Origin: Deltaproteobacteria bacterium | GTDB lineage: Bacteria; Desulfobacterota_B; Binatia; UBA9968 | Direction: 5' to 3' | DNA: 14,867 bases | Assembly (NCBI GenBank): GCA_016193385.1 | Contig: JACPSF010000300.1 | Span: 1-14,867, forward strand | Part shown: one piece after another, positions 6,835 to 14,687 of the stretch | Numbering within the stretch: position 1 is the first letter of the stretch | Layout of the letters: every line of letters begins with the position of its first letter | Made by a program: the position numbers and the translations under genes | Notes under the pieces: model-generated | Told to the model about the DNA's origin: nothing | What the model saw: only the letters and a program-made list of their open reading frames with translations | Databases searched by the model: none

Positions 6835-7860
6835 ATGCGCCAAAGAAAGTTGGGAGTGGCATTTTTAACCGCGCTGGTTGTGCTAGGCGCGGGCTTCCTG
6901 TCCCCGCGGGTGTGGGGACAGACGCGGGTATCCGTTGCCCAGTCTCAGGACCTTCTCGCCTTTGCCCCGGCTTACGTCGCGCGCGCCAAACACTTTAAGG
7001 AGGCGGGGATCGAGGCCCAATTCGAGGTCCTCAGCGGCGACTCTGTCGTAGCCGCTTCCGTGACCGGCGGGTCCACTCAATTCGGTCTAGGCTCCTCAGC
7101 CGGAATGTTGAACATCGCGGCTAAAGGTGAAGACTTCGTGGCGATCATGGGTATGATCTACCAGACCATCGACTTTATTTTCAACAAAGAGTGGGCTCGC
7201 AAAAAGGGTGTCGACAAAAACAGCCCGCTCAAAGCGCGGATCGAGGCGCTTCGGGGCGCCGTCATCGGTGGCACCACCCCGGGAGCGATCGCCGATACGC
7301 TCACGCAATATCTGCTTCGTTGGGCGGGGCTGGATCCGGCAAAAGATGCTGAGATTGTTCCTATGGGAGGGATCGGCCCGCGCCTCGCAGCCCTGGAATC
7401 CAACCGCATCCAGGCGATGCCCGTTTCGCCTCCCGGGGGACAGCAGGCGGAAAAAGGCGGCTATGGGATCGTTCTCATCCCGGCAGCCGATCTCCCGGGC
7501 TTTAACCGACAGATCCATGTGGTTCTCTATGCGCAGAGGAGCTGGCTCGCGCGAAATAAAGAGACGGCGCGCCGTATGGCGACGGCTCTCGCCAGAGCGA
7601 ACAATTTCTTCTTGGAGAACTTTGAAGAATCGGTAAGGTTAAACGAGTCCTTCTTTAAGAAGCTGCCGCGCGATGTCCTGGAGCCGGGGCTGCGGGCTGT
7701 CCAGGGCCAGACCATCCGCAACGGGATCATGCGGGCTGAAGAAATGGTGCAGACGGTGGAGCTGCTCAGGACAATCGGGGCGATCAAAGGAACTGTGGAC
7801 ACCAAAGAGGGTGTGTTCTGGACAAATGAATACAACGATCTATCCAGGGTAAAGAAGTAA
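6835..7860 (+). CDS. ABC transporter substrate-binding protein 2 (NMT1/SsuA-like)
   Basis: A 341-residue periplasmic receptor, a distant paralogue of the one at 3832. The signal peptide is KLGVAFLTALVVLGAGFLSPRVWG with likely cleavage before QTRVS; no lipobox. The mature region has VAQSQDLLAFAPAYVARAKHFKEAGIEAQF, VTGGSTQFGLGSSAGMLNIAAKG, and the RGAVIGGTTPGAIADTLTQYLL segment that forms the second half of the binding cleft in this family. I choose the ATG at 6835 over a GTG two codons upstream because GAGGAGG (6821-6827) is seven bases before the ATG and would touch the GTG. It lies 18 bp after hyuA and directly upstream of the ABC ATPase, so it is the receptor most likely to work with this transporter. 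The ligand cannot be read from sequence. Confidence 0.88.
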   Translation: MRQRKLGVAFLTALVVLGAGFLSPRVWGQTRVSVAQSQDLLAFAPAYVARAKHFKEAGIEAQFEVLSGDSVVAASVTGGSTQFGLGSSAGMLNIAAKGEDFVAIMGMIYQTIDFIFNKEWARKKGVDKNSPLKARIEALRGAVIGGTTPGAIADTLTQYLLRWAGLDPAKDAEIVPMGGIGPRLAALESNRIQAMPVSPPGGQQAEKGGYGIVLIPAADLPGFNRQIHVVLYAQRSWLARNKETARRMATALARANNFFLENFEESVRLNESFFKKLPRDVLEPGLRAVQGQTIRNGIMRAEEMVQTVELLRTIGAIKGTVDTKEGVFWTNEYNDLSRVKK

Positions 7861-7893
7861 AGGGATGATTTCAAAGGGCAACCGCGAGATGCC

Positions 7894-8682
7894 ATGAATA
7901 CCGCGATTCGACTCCGGGGGGTCTGTAAGACCTATATCGCGGGAGAGAGCCAGGTCAAGGCGCTGGAGAATGTCTCTCTGGAGGTTCGGGGCGACTCCTT
8001 CGTGAGCTTGATCGGACCGAGCGGCTGCGGCAAGTCCACGATCCTGAAGCTGCTCGCCGGTCTGACCCGTCCGAGCGCGGGGGTGATCGAGTTTTGGGGA
8101 AGCCTGATACAAGGCGTTAACAAGCAGATCGGATACGTCACGCAGGATCACAACCTCTATCCGTGGCTGACCCTGGGAGAGAACGTAGAGTTTCCCCTTC
8201 TGGCCAGGGGAGTAGAGCGAGAGGATCGCAAGCGCCGGGCGGGCGAGCTCATCCACATGGTCGGGCTCTCCGGCTTCGAAAACGCCTATCCGAATGAGCT
8301 GTCGGGCGGTATGCAAAAACGGGGGTCGATCATACGGACGCTGATTTACGATCCGGCGGTGATTCTGATGGACGAGCCCTTTGGGCCGCTCGACGCCCAG
8401 ACCCGCTTGGTGATGCAGCAGGAGCTGCTCGATCTTTGGGCACGCAAGCGAAAGACGATCCTCTTCGTCACCCATGATCTCACCGAGGCCATCACGCTCG
8501 CCGATCAGGTCGTGGTGATGACCCGGCGACCGGGCCAGGTCAAAGGCATCTTTGACATCCCACTGGCGCGCCCGCGCGATGTTTTTACCATTCATGAGAG
8601 CGCGGAATTCCATGAGATCTATCGAAGAATCTGGCACGCCTTCCGCGACGAAATTCGCAGCCAGGTAGGAGGGACGCTGTGA
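7894..8682 (+). CDS. ABC transporter ATP-binding protein (SsuB/TauB/NrtD family)
   Basis: A 262-residue complete ABC ATPase that would power uptake from the cytoplasmic face of the membrane. Walker A is GPSGCGKST (41-49), Q-loop Q84 in YVTQDHNLYPWLT, signature LSGGM (136-140), Walker B VILMDE (156-161), D-loop near GPLDAQ and the switch histidine H194 in VTHDLTEA. The residues after the signature, QKRGSIIRTL, differ from the common RQRVAIARAL but keep the helix. The size and the NLYPWLTLGENVEFPL segment fit the nitrate/sulfonate/taurine group of importers. It starts 33 bp after receptor 2 with no strong ribosome-binding site, and its GTGA end overlaps the permease start by four bases, so translational coupling is likely. 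Confidence 0.93.
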   Translation: MNTAIRLRGVCKTYIAGESQVKALENVSLEVRGDSFVSLIGPSGCGKSTILKLLAGLTRPSAGVIEFWGSLIQGVNKQIGYVTQDHNLYPWLTLGENVEFPLLARGVEREDRKRRAGELIHMVGLSGFENAYPNELSGGMQKRGSIIRTLIYDPAVILMDEPFGPLDAQTRLVMQQELLDLWARKRKTILFVTHDLTEAITLADQVVVMTRRPGQVKGIFDIPLARPRDVFTIHESAEFHEIYRRIWHAFRDEIRSQVGGTL

Positions 8683-9379
8683 GGGCCGAACCGACGACGA
8701 TGATTGCCAACGTTATGGAGGGTCTGCGGCCAAAGGGGTCCTATTCCGTTTGGATCTGGCGGCTTCTCGTGGGGGCCGCGCTCTTGCTTTTCTGGCAATG
8801 GGCTGCGGGTGCCCTGATTCGCGAGACCTTTCTTGCCAAGCCGACCTCCGTACTGTGGCGTTTATTCGAGCTTTTCGCCACGGGAACGATCTGGGTGCAT
8901 ATCCGTGTCACCTTGTCCGAGGTTGTCATCGGATTCTTGATGGGCAGTGTCCTCGGCTTGGCCGTGGGCTTCTTGCTTGGCAGCTCGAGGTTCCTGTCTG
9001 TGGTTTTTGAGCCGTACGTCATGGCTTTTTACGGCATACCCCGCATAGCCCTCGCGCCGATCTTTATCATCGTCCTGGGCATCGGGATCTGGTCGAAGGT
9101 CGCCGTGGTGTTTATTCAGGTATTCTTCATGCTCTTCATCAACGACTACGCGCTGTCCCCTATGCCGTGATCGGCGCCATCGTCGGGGAATTCATCGCCG
9201 CCAGCAAGGGCTTGGGTTACTTCATCAATTATGCCGGCTCCACTTTTGACAGCGCCGGGGCCTTCGCGGGCATCTTCATTCTGCTTGCATTCATCATGGT
9301 GGCCAACGGGCTGATGCAGCGCCTGGAGAAGTCTGTGATCAAGTGGCGGCGGAGCGAGGGGATGGTTGTCCAAGGGTAA
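8679..9379 (+). pseudogene. ABC transporter permease, broken by an internal deletion
   Basis: This is the inner-membrane subunit of the ABC importer (SsuC/TauC-like, BPD_transp_1 family), in two frames. The first reads from a GTG at 8679 (AGGAGGG five bases upstream) to a stop at 9168-9170. It has an N-terminal helix, TLSEVVIGFLMGSVLGLAVGFLLG, then YGIPRIALAPIFIIVLGIG and VFFMLFINDYA (residue 158). The C-terminal part continues in the other frame as AVPYAVIGAIVGEFIAASKGLGYFINY to the stop at 9377-9379. In relatives, about 40-45 residues lie between NDYA and AVPYA, including the EAA-G coupling loop that contacts the ATPase; here they are missing and the frame changes at about 9149-9152. Both flanks are otherwise well preserved, so the loss is recent or an assembly error. 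As given, it cannot encode a working permease. Confidence 0.85.
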
Positions 9380-9399
9380 GAAACACGGAGGCTAAGGAT

Positions 9400-11629
9400 A
9401 TGGAGATCGATCCGGTACGATACGAGATGTTTTTGCACCGGCTGTGGGCCATCGGCGAGGAGGGGCGCATGACCCTTCAGCGGGTGACCGCCTCGCCCAT
9501 CGTCTCCCAGGGAGGGGAGTGCATGAGCTCCTTTTACGACTCTGGGGGCACTATGGTGTATGGTGCTGGCCTGCTCCGGCCACCTGCGCTTTGCCGCCGC
9601 CACCTCCGATGCCATCAAGGTGCTCATGGAGTGGTTCGGTCAGTCGCCGGGCTTTTTCGACGGCGATCAGATCTTCTTTAACGATCCTTACGTAGCCGGC
9701 TCTCACACCTACGACATGATGATCATCAAGCCGATCTTCTATCAGGGAAAGCTGATTGCCTGGACGGCCACCTCCACCCACACCGCCGACACCGGCGGGC
9801 TGCTTCGGGGGGGCGCCTACGAGATCTACCATGAGGGGATCAGGATCTTGGGGTTGAAGATAGTGGAGAAGGGAGAGTTCCGCGAGGACATCTTCAGGAC
9901 TCTGACCGAGCAGTGTCGGGACCCGCAGTATGTGGGGTTGGATCTGAAGGCGATGGTGGCTGGCAACAACGTGTGCGCGCGACGCTATCTGGGGTTGGTG
10001 GAGAAGTTCGGGCTCAAGTTTGTCGAGGCGGCGGGACAGAAGATGATCGAGGACTCGGAGTCCAAGGCCAGGGCCAAGCTCCGCTCCATCCCCGACGGAA
10101 CCTGGATCTCGAGGGCCTATTTCACCTCGCTGGAGAAAAAGGAGCGTAAAGCGTTTCCCCTTCAGATCATCTGCACAATGACGAAACAAGGAGAGGAGCT
10201 TCATCTCGACTTCACCGGAACCAGCCCCCAGCTCCCCAACGACACCAACTCCACTCTGCCGAGCACTCTGGCCCATGTCACGATCGCGCTCACAAACACG
10301 CTTTTTTGGGACGTGCCGTGGAGCGACGGCAAGATGCGGCCCGTCCGGGTGACTGTCCCTGAAGGAACGGTTCTGAACTGCCGATTCCCGGCCGCCTGCG
10401 GCTTCGCCCCTTGGGTGGGACAGGTCCTTGTGTCCGCAGCCTGCGAATGCATCAGCAAGATGCTCTTTGCCGGCAAGCGCCACGAAGATATCAACGCAAG
10501 CTGGTTCAGCCTCTGGTACGCCGGAGGTCCGGGATACCTTTACGGCGGCCACAATCGGGAAGGTATACGGACGGCGCAAGGCATCTACGATATCCACGGA
10601 GGAGGCTTGGGAGCCACGCCCGCGCGGGACGGGGTCAACAGCGGTGGACACATGAATATCCCGTCGGGTGGCATCGCCGACGTGGAGCGGACCGAGATGC
10701 AATACCCCTTCCTCTATTTCACGCGTAATCACAACCGGGACGGCTCCGGGTACGGGAAATATCGAGGGGGAGTCGGAAGCTACAGGATCTTTAGCATATA
10801 CGGGTCCCAGGATTTCTCCGCCGACTACAAGCCCTATGGGGCCATTCCCCAAGCGGGCTTCGGCCTGTTCGGCGGCTATCCGGTAGGAAGCGGCGGCCTG
10901 AGAGCGATTTTTCAAACCGGACCGGATTTCGCCAGCCGCTTAAAGAGAGGAGAGTACCTTACCGACATCGACGATATCGAATCCAAGGGCTGGGGGAAAA
11001 CTTACCTCCCTGAAGGCTCGCCGGAGCGGGTCTCAGTACCCGAGTTCGGCTTACTCGCCGATTACGTGTCCGGCGGAGGCGGATACGGAGATCCTCTGGA
11101 CCGGGATCCCGGGGCGGTGGTTCGGGATCTTCGAACCGGGGCGACCTCGCTGGAAGTTGCCCGGAGCATCTACGGTGTGATCGTGGATCCCTCCACTCTC
11201 TCCCTGGATCCTGCCAAGACAGAAGAGCGGCGCCGTAAGATCCGGGAGCAGAGACTCAAGGAAGGCAGACGTCCGGCCTCGACGGGTCCCCAGGCCGGTA
11301 ATGGCGCCGGCTGGAACAGAATCTTGAGGATTCACGAATATCTGGAGATCGCACGCAACGGCGGAAAAGTTCGATGCCGGTGCATCCGTTGCGGCTATCT
11401 CTTTGGCTCTCCCGAAGAGAACTACAAGAAGCACTGCCTCAAGCGGGTCGTAGCTCTCGACAAGTTTGCCCTGCGCCCGTTGCCGACACGCGGGCCTTAC
11501 CTGGGACACATTCAAGAATACGTCTGTCCGGGCTGCGCCACTTTGCTGCAAGTCGATATCTACTGCCCGGCCCTGGGCGGCGAAGAGGATCTCTGGGACA
11601 TTCAAATCCATCTTGCGAAACCATCCTAG
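9400..11629 (+). CDS. hyuB: HyuB-family subunit fused to acetone-carboxylase-gamma-like zinc domain; frameshifted
   Basis: The true start is probably the ATG at 9400, with GGAGG nine bases upstream and an N-terminus (MEIDPVRYEMFLHRLWAIGE) of HyuB type. The frame breaks at a 7-bp tandem duplication (9552-9565). With one unit removed, the product is one 740-residue protein; as given, the long open frame begins at 9560. HyuB marks include FFNDPYVAGSHTYD, HTADTGG, the glycine-rich SGGHMNIPSGG, GSGYGKYRGGVGSYR and YVSGGGGYGDPLDRDP. HyuB proteins pair with HyuA as the catalytic subunit of hydantoinases, oxoprolinases and acetone-type carboxylases. Residues after about 638 form an extra cysteine-rich domain resembling acetone carboxylase gamma. 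The gene lies 20 bp after the broken permease and 18 bp before the TAXI receptor. The fusion favours ATP-dependent carboxylation; the substrate is unknown. Confidence 0.87.
9418..9558 (+). repeat. 141-bp exact repeat, copy 1 (5' part of hyuB)
   Basis: These 141 bases are identical to 14727-14867, the last bases of the window. The base just before differs (A at 9417, G at 14726). A further short shared run, GAGATCGATCCGGT, lies before that; upstream the two sites are unrelated. The copy encodes RYEMFLHRLWAIGE through to GGTMV of HyuB. Confidence 0.95.
9552..9565 (+). repeat. 7-bp tandem duplication TATGGTG x2 (frameshift site)
   Basis: TATGGTG occurs twice in direct succession. Removing one unit joins GGTMV to LACSGHLRFAAATSDAIK and restores a continuous HyuB frame from 9400 to 11629. 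The first unit ends at 9558, exactly where the 141-bp repeat ends. Confidence 0.93.
11318..11626 (+). other. C-terminal zinc-binding domain of the HyuB fusion (acetone carboxylase gamma-like)
   Basis: About 103 residues after the normal end of HyuB (residues about 638-740 of the frame-corrected protein). It begins RILRIHEYLEIARNGGKVR and has CRCIRCG (Cys 657, 659, 662) followed 45 residues later by EYVCPGC (Cys 707, 710) and ATLLQVDI. A CxxCG pair plus a REYYCPGCG-like pair is the pattern of the small gamma subunit of acetone carboxylase, a zinc protein normally encoded as a separate gene. The two CxxC pairs could bind one zinc ion. A loose linker rich in charged residues and Gly/Pro (EERRRKIREQ through GPQAGNGAG) joins it to HyuB. 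Confidence 0.7.
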
Positions 11630-11647
11630 GGAGAAAGGAGAAAAGAG

Positions 11648-12667
11648 ATGAAAGCGATGGGGGTAAAAAGCTTAGGTGCCGCACTCCTGATGGTCGTGTG
11701 GCTTTTGCCTTTCGCGCTCGAGGCACAGGAAAAACCCAGGATTTTACGCTGGGCCACCTTTCCTCCAGGATCGGTCAATCAGGTGATGACCAGCGGGATG
11801 GCGAGCGTGGTAGATAAATATTACAAGAGCTCCTCTCGCGTCGCATCCTACACGGGCTACCGAGACTACGTGCCTCTTATTGAAAAGGGAGAGGCTGATT
11901 TCGGGATACTCAATGCGCTGGACGCCTGGGGTGCCTACAATGGAAAGGTGCCATTCTATCAGACCACGCACCAAAATCTTCGGCTGCTCTGGGCGGCGCC
12001 GGCAGGCAAGAACGCGCCGCTTGTGCGAGCCGACTCAAAATACAAGACCGTCGGGGATCTTAAAGGCGCCAAGGTCGCCGGGGGCTACGATGCCCATATG
12101 GTCTGCCGCTACCTTGCGGAGGCGTCCTTGGCAACCTCTGGCTTGGCCTTTAAGGATCTCACGGTCATGCCCATGGCCTCTGTCCTTCCTGGTATCCAGG
12201 CGCTCATGGATGGACGGGTAGAAGCGGCTACCTGCGCGGCCCCAGGAATGCCGGCTATTCGTGAGGCCGATGCCCGGGTTGGAATTCGCTGGCTGGCGGT
12301 CGAAACCTCTCCGGCTGCCATCAAACGCATGCGACAAGTCTTCCCTGGCTCCTTCATCGATTCCTTGAAGCCAGGCGAGGCTCCTGGACTCAAAGAAACG
12401 ATCTCGGTCGTCGGTTACCACTTTTACCTCACCTCCTCGACTCAGACGGATGAAAACACGCTCTACCAGGTTATGAAGACGCTGTGGGATCACAACGAGG
12501 AGCTTTTCAAAATCAATCCGCAGCTCAAATACTGGACCCATGACCAGGCGGTGCAGGAAAGCGTGGCCATTCCTTACCATCCGGCAGCGATAAAGTTCTT
12601 CAAAGACAAGGGCATGTGGAAGCCTGAGATGGAAAAGATCCAGCAGGAGCTCCTCTCCGGAAAATAG
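11648..12667 (+). CDS. TAXI-family TRAP transporter solute-binding protein
   Basis: A 339-residue periplasmic receptor of the TAXI group, which works with TRAP permeases in sodium- or proton-driven uptake of organic acids and similar solutes. The signal peptide is GAALLMVVWLLPFALEA, cleaved before QEKPR. The mature protein starts LRWATFPPGSVNQVMTSGMA, followed by the family pattern TGYRDYVPLIEKGEADFGILNALDAW, then GDLKGAKVAGGYDAHMVCRYL and ALMDGRVEAATCAAPGMPAIREAD. Length is normal and no break is seen. AAGGAG (11635-11640) lies seven bases before the ATG. It is 18 bp after the HyuB fusion and three bases before the fused TRAP permease, so the receptor and permease clearly form one transporter. 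The ligand is unknown but is presumably related to the carboxylase substrate. Confidence 0.93.
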   Translation: MKAMGVKSLGAALLMVVWLLPFALEAQEKPRILRWATFPPGSVNQVMTSGMASVVDKYYKSSSRVASYTGYRDYVPLIEKGEADFGILNALDAWGAYNGKVPFYQTTHQNLRLLWAAPAGKNAPLVRADSKYKTVGDLKGAKVAGGYDAHMVCRYLAEASLATSGLAFKDLTVMPMASVLPGIQALMDGRVEAATCAAPGMPAIREADARVGIRWLAVETSPAAIKRMRQVFPGSFIDSLKPGEAPGLKETISVVGYHFYLTSSTQTDENTLYQVMKTLWDHNEELFKINPQLKYWTHDQAVQESVAIPYHPAAIKFFKDKGMWKPEMEKIQQELLSGK

Positions 12668-12670
12668 ACG

Positions 12671-14650
12671 ATGGCCGATTCTGAAGCGTCGATCGAGCTC
12701 AGCGACGAGTACCAGGGACGCTACCGCAACCCCGAAGGCTTCCTCAAGGCGTGGCAAAGCAGCATGCTCGCGCTCATCCCGGTCTTGGGCGCGATCTACA
12801 TCCTCGATATCCCGGCCTACCTGGGCATCCTGATCTGGAAAGAACAATACCTGGGTCTCTTTCTCGCCCTGGTCCTGGGCTCCGTCTTCCTGAGCGTAGT
12901 GCCGGCGAGCGGAAGCTCCCACCAACAGGTCCCCTGGTTCGACATCGCCTTGGCCCTTCTAGGACTCGGCGTTGGGCTTTATGTCAGCGCCTTCTACCCC
13001 AGCTATTCCCTTGGCTACAAAACCTCCCTCGAGCCTTATCTGGGCGTGGTCGCCATCCTTCTCGTCCTGGAGGCGACGCGGAGGTTGCTTGGCTGGATCC
13101 TGGTGATCATCGCGGGCTGCTTTATCCTCTACGCCAAATTCGCCGATCTCTTCCCCAATGTGCTTTTCAACTATGGCGTGCCTCTCGACCGCTTGGCCAA
13201 CTACCTCTATCTCGACGCTAACGGAATGCTGGGCATAGCCCTGGACACCTCAGCCACGATGGTCCTGGCCTTCGTATTTCTTGGCAGCATGCTCTTTCAA
13301 GCCGGCGGAGCGATCTTCTTCACCGAGCTTGCGCAGTGCGTCATGGGGCGCTATCGTGGCGGCCCGGCAAAGATCTCCGTGGCTGCGAGCGGACTGTTCG
13401 GGAGTATAAGCGGCAGCGCCGTGGCGAACGTCATGGTGGATGGCTGGATAACTATCCCGATGATGGTTAAGGCAGGATTTCGTCCCCATGTGGCGGCGGC
13501 GATTGAAGCCTCCGCTTCCACCGGAGGGATCATTATGCCTCCGATCATGGGCGCGGCGGCCTTTCTCATAGCGGAGTTTCTCGGGATTCCCTATGCGCAG
13601 GTCGCTCTTGCCGCCGTGGTACCCGCCATCCTCTACTATCTGATTCTCTTCGTGCAAGTCGACCTGGAGGCTGCCAAGCAGGGACTTGCCGGTCTTACCC
13701 GGGAAGAGATCCCGCAACTCTGGACGGTCTTGAAGGGTGGTTGGCTTGCTCTCCTGACCTTGGTGGCAATCATCTATGCGCTCTTCATTAAGAATATGGA
13801 CGCCTCCATGGCAGCCATCGCCGTGACTTTGCTCCTCATAATCCTGCACACCGTGAAGAGCCGGTTTCGTTTCAGGTGGAAAGACCTTTTCATCGCCTTA
13901 GAAAAAACTGGCCGTTCCCTGCTCGATATCGGCGTAATCACGGCCACCGCCGGCCTTGTGATCGGCGTTCTCTCGCTCATGGGACTGGGATTCACATTGT
14001 CGGGCATGCTGGTTAACTTGAGCGGGGGTAACGCTTTCCTGCTCCTGTTTCTGGCGGCCGTCACCTGTTTCATCCTGGGGATGGGCATGCCGACCACTGC
14101 GGCTTATGTCGTTCTCGCCGTGCTCGTGGTGCCGGCGCTCAACCAGCTAGGCGTGGTTCCCCTAGCCGCCCACCTGTTCTTGCTCTTCTTTGCCAAGGCC
14201 TCGATGATTTCACCCCCGGTTTGTCTCGCCGCGTATGCCGCCGCCTCCATCGGCCGCTGCGATCCTATGAAAACCGGCTGGACCTCTGTGCGCTTGAGTC
14301 TCGGGACATTTATCGCTCCCTTCGTCTTTGCTTTCTCACCGGCCTTGATCCTCATCGGGAGCTTACCCGAAATCTTGCTGGTCGTAGCGACGACTATCCT
14401 GGGCTCCGTCGCCGTTGCGGTAGCGCTGGCCGGCTACCTCTTCCGGCCGCTCTCTTGGTCCAAACAACTCCTGCTTATCGTGGGCGGACTCTTCTTGATC
14501 CTGCCGCCGAATACGGGGGTTCCTTTGAATTGGGTCATCGTCATCAACGCCATTGGGGCAATCGGCGTCGTGGGTCTCTGGATCGCGGAATTTAGAAAAA
14601 AACGCGCTTTGTCCGTTCTCGCGGTCGAGCTTAAATCTCAGGAAGTCTAG
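12671..14650 (+). CDS. TRAP transporter fused permease (4TM/12TM, DctQ-DctM type)
   Basis: A 659-residue polytopic inner-membrane protein in which the small and large TRAP permease subunits are fused, the arrangement usually found with TAXI receptors. Residues about 30-160 hold four hydrophobic helices of the small-subunit type. About 185-540 hold the large-subunit core, with GLFGSISGSAVANVMVDG (241-258), ASTGGIIMPPIMGAAAFLIAEFLGIPYAQV (282-311) and the hallmark GMGMPTTAAYVVLAVLVVPAL (470-490), then FFAKASMISPPVCLAAYAAA. Extra C-terminal helices follow to about 640. These halves form the substrate and sodium-binding elevator of the transporter. The start is three bases after the TAXI stop with little ribosome-binding signal, suggesting coupled translation. 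The gene is intact, unlike the ABC permease of the same operon. Confidence 0.95.
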   Translation: MADSEASIELSDEYQGRYRNPEGFLKAWQSSMLALIPVLGAIYILDIPAYLGILIWKEQYLGLFLALVLGSVFLSVVPASGSSHQQVPWFDIALALLGLGVGLYVSAFYPSYSLGYKTSLEPYLGVVAILLVLEATRRLLGWILVIIAGCFILYAKFADLFPNVLFNYGVPLDRLANYLYLDANGMLGIALDTSATMVLAFVFLGSMLFQAGGAIFFTELAQCVMGRYRGGPAKISVAASGLFGSISGSAVANVMVDGWITIPMMVKAGFRPHVAAAIEASASTGGIIMPPIMGAAAFLIAEFLGIPYAQVALAAVVPAILYYLILFVQVDLEAAKQGLAGLTREEIPQLWTVLKGGWLALLTLVAIIYALFIKNMDASMAAIAVTLLLIILHTVKSRFRFRWKDLFIALEKTGRSLLDIGVITATAGLVIGVLSLMGLGFTLSGMLVNLSGGNAFLLLFLAAVTCFILGMGMPTTAAYVVLAVLVVPALNQLGVVPLAAHLFLLFFAKASMISPPVCLAAYAAASIGRCDPMKTGWTSVRLSLGTFIAPFVFAFSPALILIGSLPEILLVVATTILGSVAVAVALAGYLFRPLSWSKQLLLIVGGLFLILPPNTGVPLNWVIVINAIGAIGVVGLWIAEFRKKRALSVLAVELKSQEV

Positions 14651-14687
14651 GGACAGTCGCTCCGTTAAGAGAAGGTTGATTCAACCC

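Noticed and set aside
7840..8637. A 265-codon minus-strand frame opposite the ABC ATPase
   Set aside because: The plus strand carries all ABC ATPase motifs here; the antisense frame has no recognisable domain.
9551..10915. A 454-codon open frame on the minus strand opposite hyuB
   Set aside because: It is antisense to a clearly coding HyuB frame, rich in Arg/Gly/Pro/His as expected of an antisense frame in GC-rich DNA, and shows no family motif.
12035..12925. A 296-codon minus-strand frame opposite the TAXI and TRAP genes
   Set aside because: It crosses the boundary of two well-supported plus-strand genes and is a composition-driven shadow.
14673..14685. Near-palindrome GGTTGATTCAACC before the second hyuB start
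   Set aside because: Six-base arms with a single central base cannot form a useful terminator hairpin, and one occurrence is not enough to call an operator.
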